Positions 24,676-33,976 of a stretch of DNA of 59,448 nucleotides are shown in pieces (the first letter of the stretch is position 1; every line of letters starts with the position of its first letter). The translations under genes and the position numbers were made by a program. Under the pieces are notes generated by a model. The model did no database searches, had not been told where the DNA came from, and saw nothing but the letters and a program-made list of their open reading frames with translations. The stretch spans positions 1 to 59,448 of the forward strand of contig JADJOG010000017.1 in the NCBI GenBank assembly GCA_016713865.1, read 5' to 3'. Origin of the DNA: Flavobacteriales bacterium (GTDB lineage: Bacteria; Bacteroidota; Bacteroidia; Flavobacteriales_F; PHOS-HE28).

Positions 24676-26397
24676 TTGAAGACCTCCAATCATTTCACCG
24701 CTGCGGCACTTGCGCAACTGTGCGCTGCCAAAGGCATCCGCCATGCGGTCATCAGCCCGGGATCACGCAGCGCGCCGCTCGTGATCGCCTTCACGCAGCA
24801 AGAAGGCATGCAGTGCATGCAAGTCATCGACGAGCGCAGCGCAGCATTCTTCGCTTTGGGCATGGCACAGCAACTGCACGCGCCGGTCGCGCTCATATGC
24901 ACCAGTGGAAGCGCCGTGCTCAACTACGGCCCTGCCATCGCCGAGGCGTTTTACCAGCGCATCCCGCTGCTGGTGATTACCGCCGATCGCCCGGAGGAAT
25001 GGGTCGACCAAGGCGAAGGGCAAGCGATCAGGCAGCAAGGCGTGCTCGCGTTGCACATGAAGAAGGGCGTGCAGCTGCCGCGCTTGGCAAGCGATGATCT
25101 CGCACGTTGGCATGGCGGCCGTTTGATCAACGAAGCGATTGATGCCACGCTGTTGCCAGTGCCGGGGCCGGTGCATGTGAATGTGCCTTTCGCAGAGCCG
25201 TTGTATGGCCTGGATCAGCAGGCTTCCAGCCTGCTGGGCGCGGAGCGCGAACGGGCTGGAAGCCCGTTATCCAGGCCCATCGCCCAAGTGCTGACCGAGT
25301 CCTTCGTCCTGCCCGAGCATGCGCGTTGGCTCATCGCGAACCTGAACCGGAGCAAGAAGGTGATGGTGCTCGGCGGTCAAGGGCAGTGGAGCGATGCGTT
25401 GAAACAGCAATTGAATCAACTGGCTTCACTTCCACAGGTAACCGTGATGGTAGAGGCCACCAGCAACCTCGACGACGAGAGTTTCATCACCTGCATCGAC
25501 CGCGCGATCGAAGGCGTGAACGAGACGAACGAGAACGATCTCATGCCCGATTTGCTAATCACCTTCGGCGGTGCGGTTGTGAGCAAGCGCATCAAGGGCC
25601 TGCTGCGGAAGTGGAAACCAGAGCAGCATTGGAACATCGATGCGGGGCAGCGGCACTACGACACCTACCAAAGCCTCACGCACGACATCGCCGTGAGTCC
25701 GGAGGTCTTCTTCGCGCAAATCGCCGCCAGCGTGAAGCCGAGTGAGAGCATCTACGGCGAGGCCTGGCGCATGGTGGATGACCGCACACGCGAGCGCCAC
25801 CAGAACATCCTGAACGACACGCCTTGGTGCGACCTCAAAGCGAGCGAGATCATCCTCCAGCACATCCCCGATGGAAGTGATGTACATCTGGCCAACAGCA
25901 CGCCCGCGCGCTACGCCCAACTCTTCGATCGGAGGAGTGGACTACGCTGGTTCAGCAACCGAGGCACAAGCGGCATCGATGGATGCACAAGCACCGCCGT
26001 GGGCAGCGCCTTCGCATCGAGGCGGCCCACCACGCTCATCACCGGAGACACCGCTTTCCTGTACGACAGCAATGCGTTCTGGAATGCGCAGCTCTCCCCG
26101 CTCCTGCGCGTGATCGTGATTGACAACCGCGGCGGCAACATCTTCCGCTACATCGAAGGGCCTGACCAGAATCCGGAACTGCTCAAGTGGTTCGAGGCGC
26201 CGCACGGCCGAGACCCGCTCGCACTCGTGAAGTCCTTCGAATTGCCATGGCGCGAAGCGAAGGATGCCGATGCACTACGCGAAGGATTGGAGTGGCTCTA
26301 CATCGAACACACGAAGCCAGCGATTCTTGTAGTGCGCACAGATGCGGAGCTGAGCCCGAAGGTGCTGCGGGAGTATTTCAAGAAGCTGCGCGATTGA
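24676..26397 (+). CDS. menD: 2-succinyl-5-enolpyruvyl-6-hydroxy-3-cyclohexene-1-carboxylate synthase
   Basis: 573 residues from TTG (MKTSNHFTAAALAQLCAAKG). ThDP-dependent enzyme joining isochorismate and 2-oxoglutarate. Seen: HAVISPGSRSAPLVIAF, the catalytic-Glu region VIDERSAAFFALGMAQQ, CTSGSAVLNYGPAIAEAF, LLVITADRPEEW, the ThDP/Mg motif beginning ITGDTAFLYDSNAFWN and ending VIDNRGGNIFRYIEG. Between the first and second domains (codons for DQQASSLLGAERERAGSPLS) the gene contains two copies of the GGC-TTCCA-GCC hairpin repeat, at 25216-25236 and 25250-25268, in frame; they appear to have lengthened a surface linker. The rest is intact. Confidence 0.95.
   Translation: MKTSNHFTAAALAQLCAAKGIRHAVISPGSRSAPLVIAFTQQEGMQCMQVIDERSAAFFALGMAQQLHAPVALICTSGSAVLNYGPAIAEAFYQRIPLLVITADRPEEWVDQGEGQAIRQQGVLALHMKKGVQLPRLASDDLARWHGGRLINEAIDATLLPVPGPVHVNVPFAEPLYGLDQQASSLLGAERERAGSPLSRPIAQVLTESFVLPEHARWLIANLNRSKKVMVLGGQGQWSDALKQQLNQLASLPQVTVMVEATSNLDDESFITCIDRAIEGVNETNENDLMPDLLITFGGAVVSKRIKGLLRKWKPEQHWNIDAGQRHYDTYQSLTHDIAVSPEVFFAQIAASVKPSESIYGEAWRMVDDRTRERHQNILNDTPWCDLKASEIILQHIPDGSDVHLANSTPARYAQLFDRRSGLRWFSNRGTSGIDGCTSTAVGSAFASRRPTTLITGDTAFLYDSNAFWNAQLSPLLRVIVIDNRGGNIFRYIEGPDQNPELLKWFEAPHGRDPLALVKSFELPWREAKDADALREGLEWLYIEHTKPAILVVRTDAELSPKVLREYFKKLRD
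25216..25236. repeat. Hairpin repeat of the GGC-TTCCA-GCC family, copy 2 (inside menD)
   Basis: CAGCAGGC, TTCCA, GCCTGCTG: perfect 8-bp stem, in frame in menD, encoding part of a linker. Confidence 0.75.
25250..25268. repeat. Hairpin repeat of the GGC-TTCCA-GCC family, copy 3 (inside menD, inverted)
   Basis: AACGGGC, TGGAA, GCCCGTT: the same element in the opposite orientation, 13 bases after copy 2; perfect 7-bp stem. Confidence 0.75.
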
Positions 26398-26398
26398 C

Positions 26399-27319
26399 AT
26401 GGCCGATATGAAGCACTGGCTCTCCGCCTTCCGCCTGCGCACACTGCCCTTGGCTGTGAGTAGCATCATCGTAGGGAGCGCGTTGGGCTATGAACGCTCG
26501 TTCTACGCAGCAGTTGGACCCGATTTGCGAATCATCACATCCCTCACCCTCCTCACCGCCATCCTCCTCCAGATCCTCAGCAACCTCGCCAACGACCTCG
26601 GCGATCACCAGCACGGCACCGACAACAAGGAGCGTGTGGGTCCGCAGCGCGCCGTGCAGAGTGGTGCCATCTCACCTGCCGCAATGAAGCGCGCCATGCT
26701 CATCTGTGGAGCACTGGCCTTTGTTAGTGGTGTCACGTTGATCATCACGGCACTTGGACTTTCAGTCACCACGCTCGTGTTCCTCCTGCTCGGGCTGCTT
26801 GCCATCGGCGCGGCGGTGAAGTACACCTTCGGCAAGAACCCTTATGGTTACGCTGGCCTGGGCGATGTGAGCGTACTGCTCTTCTTCGGAATCGTTGGCG
26901 TGTGCGGCACCTTCTATCTGCACACGAAGCACTTCGAGCCTCTCATCCTGTTGCCCGCATTCGGCTTCGGCCTGCTCAGCACCGGCGTGCTCAACGTGAA
27001 CAACCTGCGCGACATCAAGAACGACAAGGCGAGCGGCAAGATCACCATGGCCGTGCGCCTCGGTTTCGATAGTGCCAAAGGCTATCACGGCCTCCTCATC
27101 GCAACCGCGCTCATATGCCTCATCGCATTCACGGCGATCACCTTCCGCTCGATGCCGCAATGGGGCTGGCTGATCACACTGCCCGCTTTGGGCACGCACA
27201 TGCGCACCGTGCTGCGCGCGCATGATCCTTCGTCTCTTGATCCACAATTGAAGAAGCTCGCGCTCACCACCTTCTTCATGGCGCTCGCCTTCAGCGCCGG
27301 GCTTATCCTTGTGGCATGA
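26399..27319 (+). CDS. menA: 1,4-dihydroxy-2-naphthoate polyprenyltransferase
   Basis: 306-residue integral membrane UbiA-family prenyltransferase that attaches the polyprenyl chain to DHNA. WLSAFRLRTLPLAVSSIIVG at the N-terminus, the first aspartate motif NLANDLGDHQHGTDNKERVG near residue 62, and the second NNLRDIKNDKASGKITMAVR near 199 are present, with 8-9 hydrophobic helices between. The start is one base after the menD stop region and the stop overlaps menC (ATGA), showing tight operon packing. Confidence 0.96.
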   Translation: MADMKHWLSAFRLRTLPLAVSSIIVGSALGYERSFYAAVGPDLRIITSLTLLTAILLQILSNLANDLGDHQHGTDNKERVGPQRAVQSGAISPAAMKRAMLICGALAFVSGVTLIITALGLSVTTLVFLLLGLLAIGAAVKYTFGKNPYGYAGLGDVSVLLFFGIVGVCGTFYLHTKHFEPLILLPAFGFGLLSTGVLNVNNLRDIKNDKASGKITMAVRLGFDSAKGYHGLLIATALICLIAFTAITFRSMPQWGWLITLPALGTHMRTVLRAHDPSSLDPQLKKLALTTFFMALAFSAGLILVA

Positions 27320-28371
27320 TGAAAGCGCGCTGGATCGAACGCACGCTGCAACCACGCTTCGAGCTCGGCACCTCGAAAGGCCCGATCAACGCGCGCACGG
27401 TTTGGTACCTGATCGCGTGGCGCGAAGAGCAGCGGCAACTGAGGGGCATCGGCGAGGCGGCGCTCTTCCCCGGCCACAGCAAGGAATTCCCCGCCGATGT
27501 GAAACTGAAGCTCACCGAGCTCTGCGAGCGCACCGACAACTGGGCCGAACGCGCCATGACGGATCTGGTGGACGTGCCAAGCGTGCGCTTCGCCGTAGAG
27601 CAATGCCTGCGCGACCTCGAAGTCGGCGGCACCAAGACGCTCTTCCCTTCCGACTTCACGCTTGGCAAGCAAGGCATCCCGATCAATGGCCTCGTGTGGA
27701 TGGGCGACAAGAGCACCATGAAGCAGCGCATCCGTGAGCAGATCGAGAGCGGCTGCACCACGGTGAAGATGAAGATCGGCGCGATCGGGATAGACGATGA
27801 GCTTGAGCTATTGCGCGCCGTGCGCAAGGAGTACAGCGCGGATGACATCACCCTGCGCGTGGATGCCAACGGCGCATTCAGCGCGCAGCAAGCACCGGCG
27901 GTGTTGAAGCGACTGGCCGAACTGCAGGTGCATAGCATTGAGCAGCCCGTGGCGCCCGGCCTTTACGAAGTGATGGAGGAGCTTTGCGCCACCACGCCCA
28001 TTCCCATCGCGCTGGATGAAGACCTCATCGGTTTGAACACGCACGACGCGAAAGTGGACCTGCTCGAACATGTGAAGCCGCAGCACATCGTGATCAAGCC
28101 CAGCCTTGTGGGCGGCTGGAACGCCACGCGCGAATGGATCGAGCTGGCGAAGGCGCGCAACATCGGCTGGTGGACCACCTCGGCGCTGGAGAGCAGCATC
28201 GGCCTCAATGCGATCGCGCAATTCACAGCCACGCTGAACGTGAACACCGCTCAAGGCCTTGGCACCGGGAAAGTGTATGCGAACAACATCCCCTCGCCTC
28301 TGCTGGCCGAGCGCGGCTTCCTGCGTTATCGTCCCGAAGAAGAGTGGGACCTCTCGTTGCTCGAAGAATGA
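27316..28371 (+). CDS. menC: o-Succinylbenzoate synthase
   Basis: 351 residues, enolase superfamily. Dehydrates SHCHC to o-succinylbenzoate. The acid-base lysine pair is in TVKMKIGAIG near residue 155; metal ligands are in LRVDANGAF, HSIEQPV and ALDEDLIG; the opposite lysine is in HIVIKPSLVGGWN near residue 255. N-terminal capping segment RTVWYLIAWREEQRQLRGIGEAALFPG is as in other MenC proteins. ATGA overlaps with menA before it and menE after it. Confidence 0.94.
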   Translation: MMKARWIERTLQPRFELGTSKGPINARTVWYLIAWREEQRQLRGIGEAALFPGHSKEFPADVKLKLTELCERTDNWAERAMTDLVDVPSVRFAVEQCLRDLEVGGTKTLFPSDFTLGKQGIPINGLVWMGDKSTMKQRIREQIESGCTTVKMKIGAIGIDDELELLRAVRKEYSADDITLRVDANGAFSAQQAPAVLKRLAELQVHSIEQPVAPGLYEVMEELCATTPIPIALDEDLIGLNTHDAKVDLLEHVKPQHIVIKPSLVGGWNATREWIELAKARNIGWWTTSALESSIGLNAIAQFTATLNVNTAQGLGTGKVYANNIPSPLLAERGFLRYRPEEEWDLSLLEE

Positions 28372-29459
28372 ACGTGCGTTCCCCCTACCCTGCCATCGCC
28401 AAAGCCTTCGAGCGCATCATAGTTGATGGTGAATCGATAACAGCCTTCGACTTCTTCCAGAGACTGGAAAAGCGCGGTAGCAAGCGAGATGCGGAATGGA
28501 TGCGCGAGTTGCGCATGACCATGGGGCAGTTGATCGCCCATGGCAACATGCCTGCGACAACTAGCGGCACCACTGGTCCGCCGAAGCACTTCACCATTCC
28601 CAAGCGCGACCTCGTAGCGAGCTCGCGCCTCACGGGAACCACCTTCAACCTGATGCCCGGCGATCGCGTGCTGCATTGCTTGCCCGCGCAATACGTCGCA
28701 GGCAAGATGATGCTCGTGCGCGCCTTTGCCCTGGGCCTCGACATCCACTTCATCAATCCGCGCGGCAGCGTGCTCGACAACCTGAAAGTGGACGACCGCT
28801 TCCGCTTCACCGCCATGGTGCCGTTGCAACTGCATCGCGCAATACAAGAGGATCGCGCACGCGTGGAGCGGCAATTCGAGATGATCCTGCTCGGCGGCGG
28901 CCCGGCGAGCGATGCGCTGCTCGACGACATCCGTAAGCTCGATGTGCAGGTGTTCCAGAGCTACGGCAGCACGGAGACCGTGACGCATGTGGCCATCCGA
29001 CGGATCAATGGCCCTGCGCCGGACGACCTTTTCACCGCCATCGGGGATTGTCATTTCGCACGCGACCCGCGCGGCTGCCTCGTGGTGTACACGCCGCACC
29101 TCACCACCAAGCAGCACGTCACGAATGATCTCGTGGAACTCATAGACGACACGCATTTCCGCTGGCTCGGCCGTATCGACAACGTGATCCTGAGCGGCGG
29201 CAAGAAGATCTTCCCGGAGCAGCTCGAAGCGAAGACTGCTGGTGTGATCCCCTACCCGCACTACTTCACGCCGGTGCCTGACCCCGTACTCGGCCAGGCA
29301 GTGATGCTCGTCCTGGAAACCGAACTTCCGCAGGAACAAGTGCTGCCTGAGGTGATGGAGAAGCTCATGACCCTCTTGCATCCGCACGAATGGCCCCGGC
29401 GCGTGCAAGCATTGCGAAGCATCCATCGCACGGAAAGCGGCAAGATCATCAGGGGCTGA
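28368..29459 (+). CDS. menE: o-Succinylbenzoate-CoA ligase
   Basis: 363 residues from the ATG overlapping the menC stop; longer in-frame starts upstream lie inside menC and are not used. AMP-forming adenylating enzyme: ATTSGTTGPPKHFTI is the P-loop, VLHCLPAQYVAGKMMLVRAF a MenE-type stretch, VFQSYGSTETVTHVAIR motif II, and FRWLGRIDNVILSGGKKIFP the hinge, with HRTESGKIIRG at the end supplying the catalytic lysine. Shorter than typical MenE (about 450) but common in Bacteroidota. Last gene of the operon; its stop abuts that of rluD. Confidence 0.93.
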   Translation: MNVRSPYPAIAKAFERIIVDGESITAFDFFQRLEKRGSKRDAEWMRELRMTMGQLIAHGNMPATTSGTTGPPKHFTIPKRDLVASSRLTGTTFNLMPGDRVLHCLPAQYVAGKMMLVRAFALGLDIHFINPRGSVLDNLKVDDRFRFTAMVPLQLHRAIQEDRARVERQFEMILLGGGPASDALLDDIRKLDVQVFQSYGSTETVTHVAIRRINGPAPDDLFTAIGDCHFARDPRGCLVVYTPHLTTKQHVTNDLVELIDDTHFRWLGRIDNVILSGGKKIFPEQLEAKTAGVIPYPHYFTPVPDPVLGQAVMLVLETELPQEQVLPEVMEKLMTLLHPHEWPRRVQALRSIHRTESGKIIRG

Positions 29460-30519
29460 TCAGTCTTCTTCGGCCGCAAGCGGATTGGCACCGGTGTAGG
29501 TGCGCCACTTCGCAAGCACGCCCTCCATATCGGCGGGCAAGGCGCTCTCGAAATGCATGCGCTTACCGGTGGACGGATGATCGATCGACAAGGTGCGCGC
29601 ATGCAGCGCCTGCCGTGGCAGCATCTCGAAACAATTCTCGACGAACTGCCTGTACTTGGTGAAGGTTGTGCCCTTGATGATCCGATCGCCTCCATACGCC
29701 GCATCATTGAACAGCGGGTGACCGATCCACTGCATGTGCGCACGGATCTGATGGGTGCGTCCGGTCTCCAGCTTGCATTCAACAAGCGTCACGTATCGGA
29801 AGCGCTCCACCACGCGCCAGCGGGTCAAAGCGGGCTTCCCGTGCTCGCCTTCGGGGAACACCTGTTGCACCGTGCGGTCCTTGATGCTGCGTCCGATGTG
29901 GCCTTCGATCACACCCTGATCCTCCGCGAAATCGCCCCACACCAGCGCATTATACCTCCGGTCGCTCGTGCGATCGAAGAACTGCCGTGCGAGATGCGTC
30001 AAGGCCTCTTCGCTCTTGCCCACCACCATAACGCCGCTCGTGTCCTTATCCAAGCGATGCACCAGGCCAGGCCGGGGAATCTCGGCGCCCGGCATAGGCG
30101 GCAGCTTCCCGAAATGATAGAGCAGCGCATTCACCAGGGTGCCGGTCCAATTGCCGTGGCCAGGATGCACCACCAGTCCTGCTTGCTTATCAAGCACCAC
30201 AAGATGCTCATCCTCGTAAAGCACGCGCAGCGGGATGTCCTCCGGGAGCAGTTCCACCTCGCGCTGCGGATAGGGCAGCACGATGCTTATGGAATCGCCT
30301 GGCTTCACCTTCTGGCTGGGTTTCGCGGGCTTCTCGTTCACCAGCACGCTGCCAGCCTTCGCTGCAGCCTGTATTCGGCTGCGCGATGTATTGGCCAAGC
30401 GATCGAACAGGAACTTATCGAGCCTGATCAGCGATTGCTTCCGGATCGCAAACGATGCGGTGATGCTCGTACAGCTCGGACTCATCGCCCGATTGCTCCA
30501 CCTGCTCCTCGTTCATCAT
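29460..30519 (-). CDS. rluD: RluA-family pseudouridine synthase, RluD type (frameshift near the 5' end)
   Basis: About 352 residues. It isomerises uridines in 23S rRNA. S4 domain: LIRLDKFLFDRLANTSRSRI and SVLVNEKPAKPSQKVKPGD. Catalytic domain: DEHLVVLDKQAGLVVHPGHG, the catalytic-Asp motif VHRLDKDTSGVMVVGKS, ECKLETGRTHQIRAHM, and HPLFNDAAYGG. The true N-terminus, MMNEEQVEQSGDESELYEHH, is in another frame and begins at 30519 in an ATGA overlap with the stop of the upstream T9SS gene. A one-base change just after the IVCDP codons near 30440 separates it from KQSLIRLDKF. Confidence 0.9.
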
Positions 30520-32768
30520 CGTTGGATAAGGAGCCTGCCTGCACCAGCCGGGGTTCCATCCGGATCCAGGAGCCGGGCGAGATAGAGCCCTTCAGCAAGT
30601 GCCGAGATGGCGAAGGACCGCCCCATCGCTGCAGACTCATCGAGCGCGATACGCCCAGTAGCATCAATCAGCTGCATGCGGCTACCGGGCTTCACTTCGC
30701 CAGCTATCGCAACAGCATCACCAGCCGGATTCGGATAGAGCTCGAACGACGATGCACCAGCAGGTTCACGCACGCCCGTGAAAGGATCCGTCGCGGAGAC
30801 GAAAACCGGCCGCATCATCAAAGAGCCTTCGAAGCTGATGGGTTGAAAGGCCGTGCCGGTCTTGCGGAAAGCCTTGTTCTGATTGTTACGATTGCGATCG
30901 AAGCCGAGGTTCAGCCGCGTATTGTCTGACTGGGTCCAGCCGATGTAGAAGGTGCCGGACACAGGCACAACCGAATCCAGCGGATACTCGATGAACTTAT
31001 TCAAGCCATATGTACGGTACTGCGGCACGGAGAAGCTGAAGTTCTGATGAATGATATTGTTTGGCGGGTCAAGGCTCGAGAAGATCGTGACCAGGAAGCT
31101 GCCCTGCGTCGGATTCGGCGAGTATTGGGGATCGTTGGCGATCGGATTGAAATACATGCGCACCGCGCGGATCGAATCCTCACCGACGATATCGAATCGA
31201 TAGGCCACTTGACCGGGCGCGGTGATGCTATAGCCCATCTCGGCGCTGCCGTCGTCATAGGCCATGTAATTGCTCAACTCCTGTATGAAGGTGATCGTAT
31301 CGTTGTAGCGATTGATATCCGTACCAGCCTGCGACCAGAACTTCACGCGCCAGAACGCATCGTCGGTGCTCAGGGAGGCATCGTAGGTGAAGTTGTTCGG
31401 CGCGCTGTTGAGCGGATGCGCGCTGGAAAGGTGGAGAAACCATTGCCGCTCGTGTTCAAGCCATTGTCGAAGGCGAATGGCGGACCGGCGTTCTCTTCAC
31501 GGGCGCTCATGCCGAAGCGGATGAAGGCGTCCACATCAAGGTTCTTGATATCCTCAGCGGCCGTGGCGGCCATGTACGCCGCTGGAGCCGCGGCATACAT
31601 ACGGAAAGGCACGCTGGTGAACGTCTCGAGCAAGGTGCTCTCCGGCATCACGTAGGCCACGTCGATCAAGCGGGTATCATCGAACGTGCGCTGAGCGAAA
31701 AGGCGCACATAGTCCATGTGCCAATGATCGAATGAGCCGCTGAGCGTGGCGTAATTCAGGAAACGGAAGCGGAAATCGGACTTCAGGAACTTGGTGAGTC
31801 GAATGGGCACAAGCACCTGTTCGAAAGGCTGAAGCGGGACGTATGGGGGTGCGCCACACGCGGTACCAGGTCTCTTCCTCAGGAGCCCAGAATTCGAGCA
31901 CGAGGCTATCGCGGGGCTGCACCGATGTATCTCCGCTTCGGCCTTGCGGCTGATAGAAGAAGCTGATATAAAGCGAGTCGCCGGGCAGATTGGTGGCGAG
32001 GTTGATGGGTACGGTGGTGAGGTGTTCGGCGAGGCCAGAAGCGGCGAAGTTCGGGAAGTCGTAAGGGTAGCCATTGCGAGCCAGGCCATCGAAAGTGGCC
32101 ACGCCGATGGTCGGCGGGTCAATCGGATAAGTGCCATTCACATGGACGTCATCGTCCTCCCATAGGACCAGCGGCACCACAGTGTTATCCGGATTGATGA
32201 ATGTGCGCGGATCCGGCTGCACATCATACACGAGCAGTGAATCCTGCACGATGTCGGCTGTAATGGGGAACACATCAGGCGATGGGCTCTGGATGGTATC
32301 GAATACATTGTAGGCTGGCCACACCGTGATGGTCTGCTCCGTTGGCGGATATGGCAGCAGCTGACGCAACGTGATCGAAATGGTAGGCAATTGCGTCTGA
32401 GTCGTTGTTGGCGGATCCGTGAGGTCAGTGGTGTACAGGAATGTGGGCGTGCTGCTGTATTCCATGTCCCATGTGGAGATCCCGCCCGCCTCGATCTGAT
32501 AGATGGTGGAATTGAACGAGACACCTGCGTCGCCTGGCTGGGCCCAGCGCTTGCGCGTGCGGTCAACGGAGAAATCGTCCTGCACCGGCAGGGATTGCGG
32601 CAGGTTCTGGTAGATGAAATGCGTCTTGGTGCCAGCGGACTTCCGCTGCGCCTCGAGCACTTCATGCACGGGACGGGCACTCAACGGTGTGAGCACCTCG
32701 TGCTGGGCCCGCGCTTGGGCCAAGGAGAACAACGCGAAGGCGATGGTGATGCGTTGGTGGATGCTCAT
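30516..32768 (-). CDS. Secreted T9SS type A cargo protein next to rluD (two frameshifts)
   Basis: About 750 residues. Signal peptide MSIHQRITIAFALFSLAQARAQ at 32768; long beta-rich body (VQDDFSVDRTRKRWAQ, GGISTWDMEYSSTPTF, DSLYISFFYQPQGRSG, DSLVLEFWAPEEETWYRVWR, FDHWHMDYVRLF); C-terminal tail FELYPNPAGDAVAIAG, MQLIDATGRIALDES, LAEGLYLARLLD typical of type A sorting. Frame breaks: near 31846 in a run of five G, and near 31430. Both joins give continuous, sensible protein (RTP-YVPLQPFEQ and FP-SAHPLNSAP). The ATG overlaps the stop of the PASTA gene and the stop overlaps rluD, so PASTA, this gene and rluD are coupled. Confidence 0.87.
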
Positions 32769-33574
32769 AAACTATCAGGTGCGGTGTAGCGTGAGGGGTC
32801 GTTCCAGCCGGGTGTTGGCCGCAAGCCCGTGGTATCGGAGGTGAGCCAAAGATCGATGGCGCTTCCCAAGGTGATGCGATTGGCGGCTCCGGCCTGTGGC
32901 GATTGGCGCCGCACCCGCGCGAACGCTGAATCGGCAACGGTATTGCACCCTTGGCATTCGACCACGACGCCGAGGTTGAGCGACGCCATGTTCAGCACGA
33001 GCTGCACATCGCTGCGCGTGAGCCCGATGAGATCGGGCACCGGAACGCGCTCGCCACGCTCACCACCTCCTAGGACCAAGGTGATGGCCTCGCCTCGACG
33101 GATACGCTCATCCGGCGCGATGGGCTGCCCTTTGTAAAGCTGAGCGATCACGCAATCGACGCAATTGTCCGGCCTGTATTGCAATTCCTTCACGCGCAGG
33201 CCGAGGATCTCCAGCACGCTCAAGGCCTGCCGCTTGCTCAGATCAACCAGCTTGGGCATGTCGATCATCTTCGGCTGGTTGGCATTGAGCACGAGGTACA
33301 CCTTGCGGCCTGGCTTCACCTCGATGCCTGCATCCGGATCCTGATCCACAACGCTTCCCTTGGGCTTGCCTTCCTGGTAGACGCTATCGATCACCACGCC
33401 GATGAGATCACGCTTTCCGAGCAGCGCCTGCGCCTCCTCTAAACCGGCCCCGGTCAAATCGGGCACCCGCATGAGGGCATCGTGCCGGGTATAGGACCGC
33501 AGATAAGCCCAGCCTCCGAGCAGCAGCAGGATTGCCACCACAACAGGCGAAAGAACAGCCGCTGCGCGTTTCAT
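32765..33574 (-). CDS. PASTA-domain membrane protein
   Basis: 269 residues from MKRAAAVLSPVVVAILLLLGGW at 33574, a single N-terminal membrane anchor. Three PASTA repeats follow: VPDLTGAGLEEAQALLGKRD, then MPKLVDLSKRQALSVLEILG, then VPDLIGLTRSDVQLVLNMAS, each with the usual second-half G-x-V-x-x-Q-x-P-like strand (GSVVDQDPDAG, VRRQSPQAG). PASTA domains bind peptidoglycan fragments or beta-lactam-like ligands. There is no kinase or transpeptidase domain attached. The first Met of the frame (33766) sits in the spacer and is not used. Confidence 0.9.
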   Translation of the reverse strand: MKRAAAVLSPVVVAILLLLGGWAYLRSYTRHDALMRVPDLTGAGLEEAQALLGKRDLIGVVIDSVYQEGKPKGSVVDQDPDAGIEVKPGRKVYLVLNANQPKMIDMPKLVDLSKRQALSVLEILGLRVKELQYRPDNCVDCVIAQLYKGQPIAPDERIRRGEAITLVLGGGERGERVPVPDLIGLTRSDVQLVLNMASLNLGVVVECQGCNTVADSAFARVRRQSPQAGAANRITLGSAIDLWLTSDTTGLRPTPGWNDPSRYTAPDSL

Positions 33575-33719
33575 GGAAGGCGGCGAAGGTACAGGGGCCG
33601 GGCCACCGCTACGCGGATCGGGCAATAGGCACGGAGACACCGTGAATACCACTCGCGATGAATGCAGGTAAAAGGTGAATTGGAGTCGGTGAATGGGTGA
33701 ATGCACCCGTATCCATTCA

Positions 33720-33905
33720 ACAATCGACATTAAGCCGTGCTGACGTTCTACTCCCCCACTTCCCACTCTCTCCCGATGAATCGGGACGAAGACGCATGCG
33801 GCTCGCTGTGTTCACGGTATCGCCCCAGATGTCCTATCGGAATTTCTTCAAGCCTACGATTCCTGCCATGAACGGACCGTTGTGGATGCGACCCGTGGGC
33901 CTTCA
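33720..33905 (-). pseudogene. Adenylate cyclase domain scrap A, in the spacer upstream of the PASTA gene
   Basis: The 402 bases between the PASTA start and the sensor-kinase stop carry no intact gene. Read on the minus strand they encode RIHNGPFMAGIVGLKKFR, a TAG stop, then DIWGDTVNTASRM and, after a five-residue interruption, SSGESGKW. This is the middle of the class III cyclase domain seen intact elsewhere in the window. The interruption coincides with a short palindrome TCCCGATGAATCGGGA at 33771-33786. The flanking parts of the cyclase are absent. Confidence 0.8.
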
Positions 33906-33976
33906 GCGCACCGAAGCAAACTGGCATCGGCTATGGCAAAGGCAACCTGTTCCTCACTCGCGGCTCACGAAAGAGC

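Noticed and set aside
24676..26397. Recent horizontal transfer of menD because of its inserted repeats
   Set aside because: Codon use and coupling match the neighbouring men genes, and the same repeat family occurs 25 kb away in unrelated genes.
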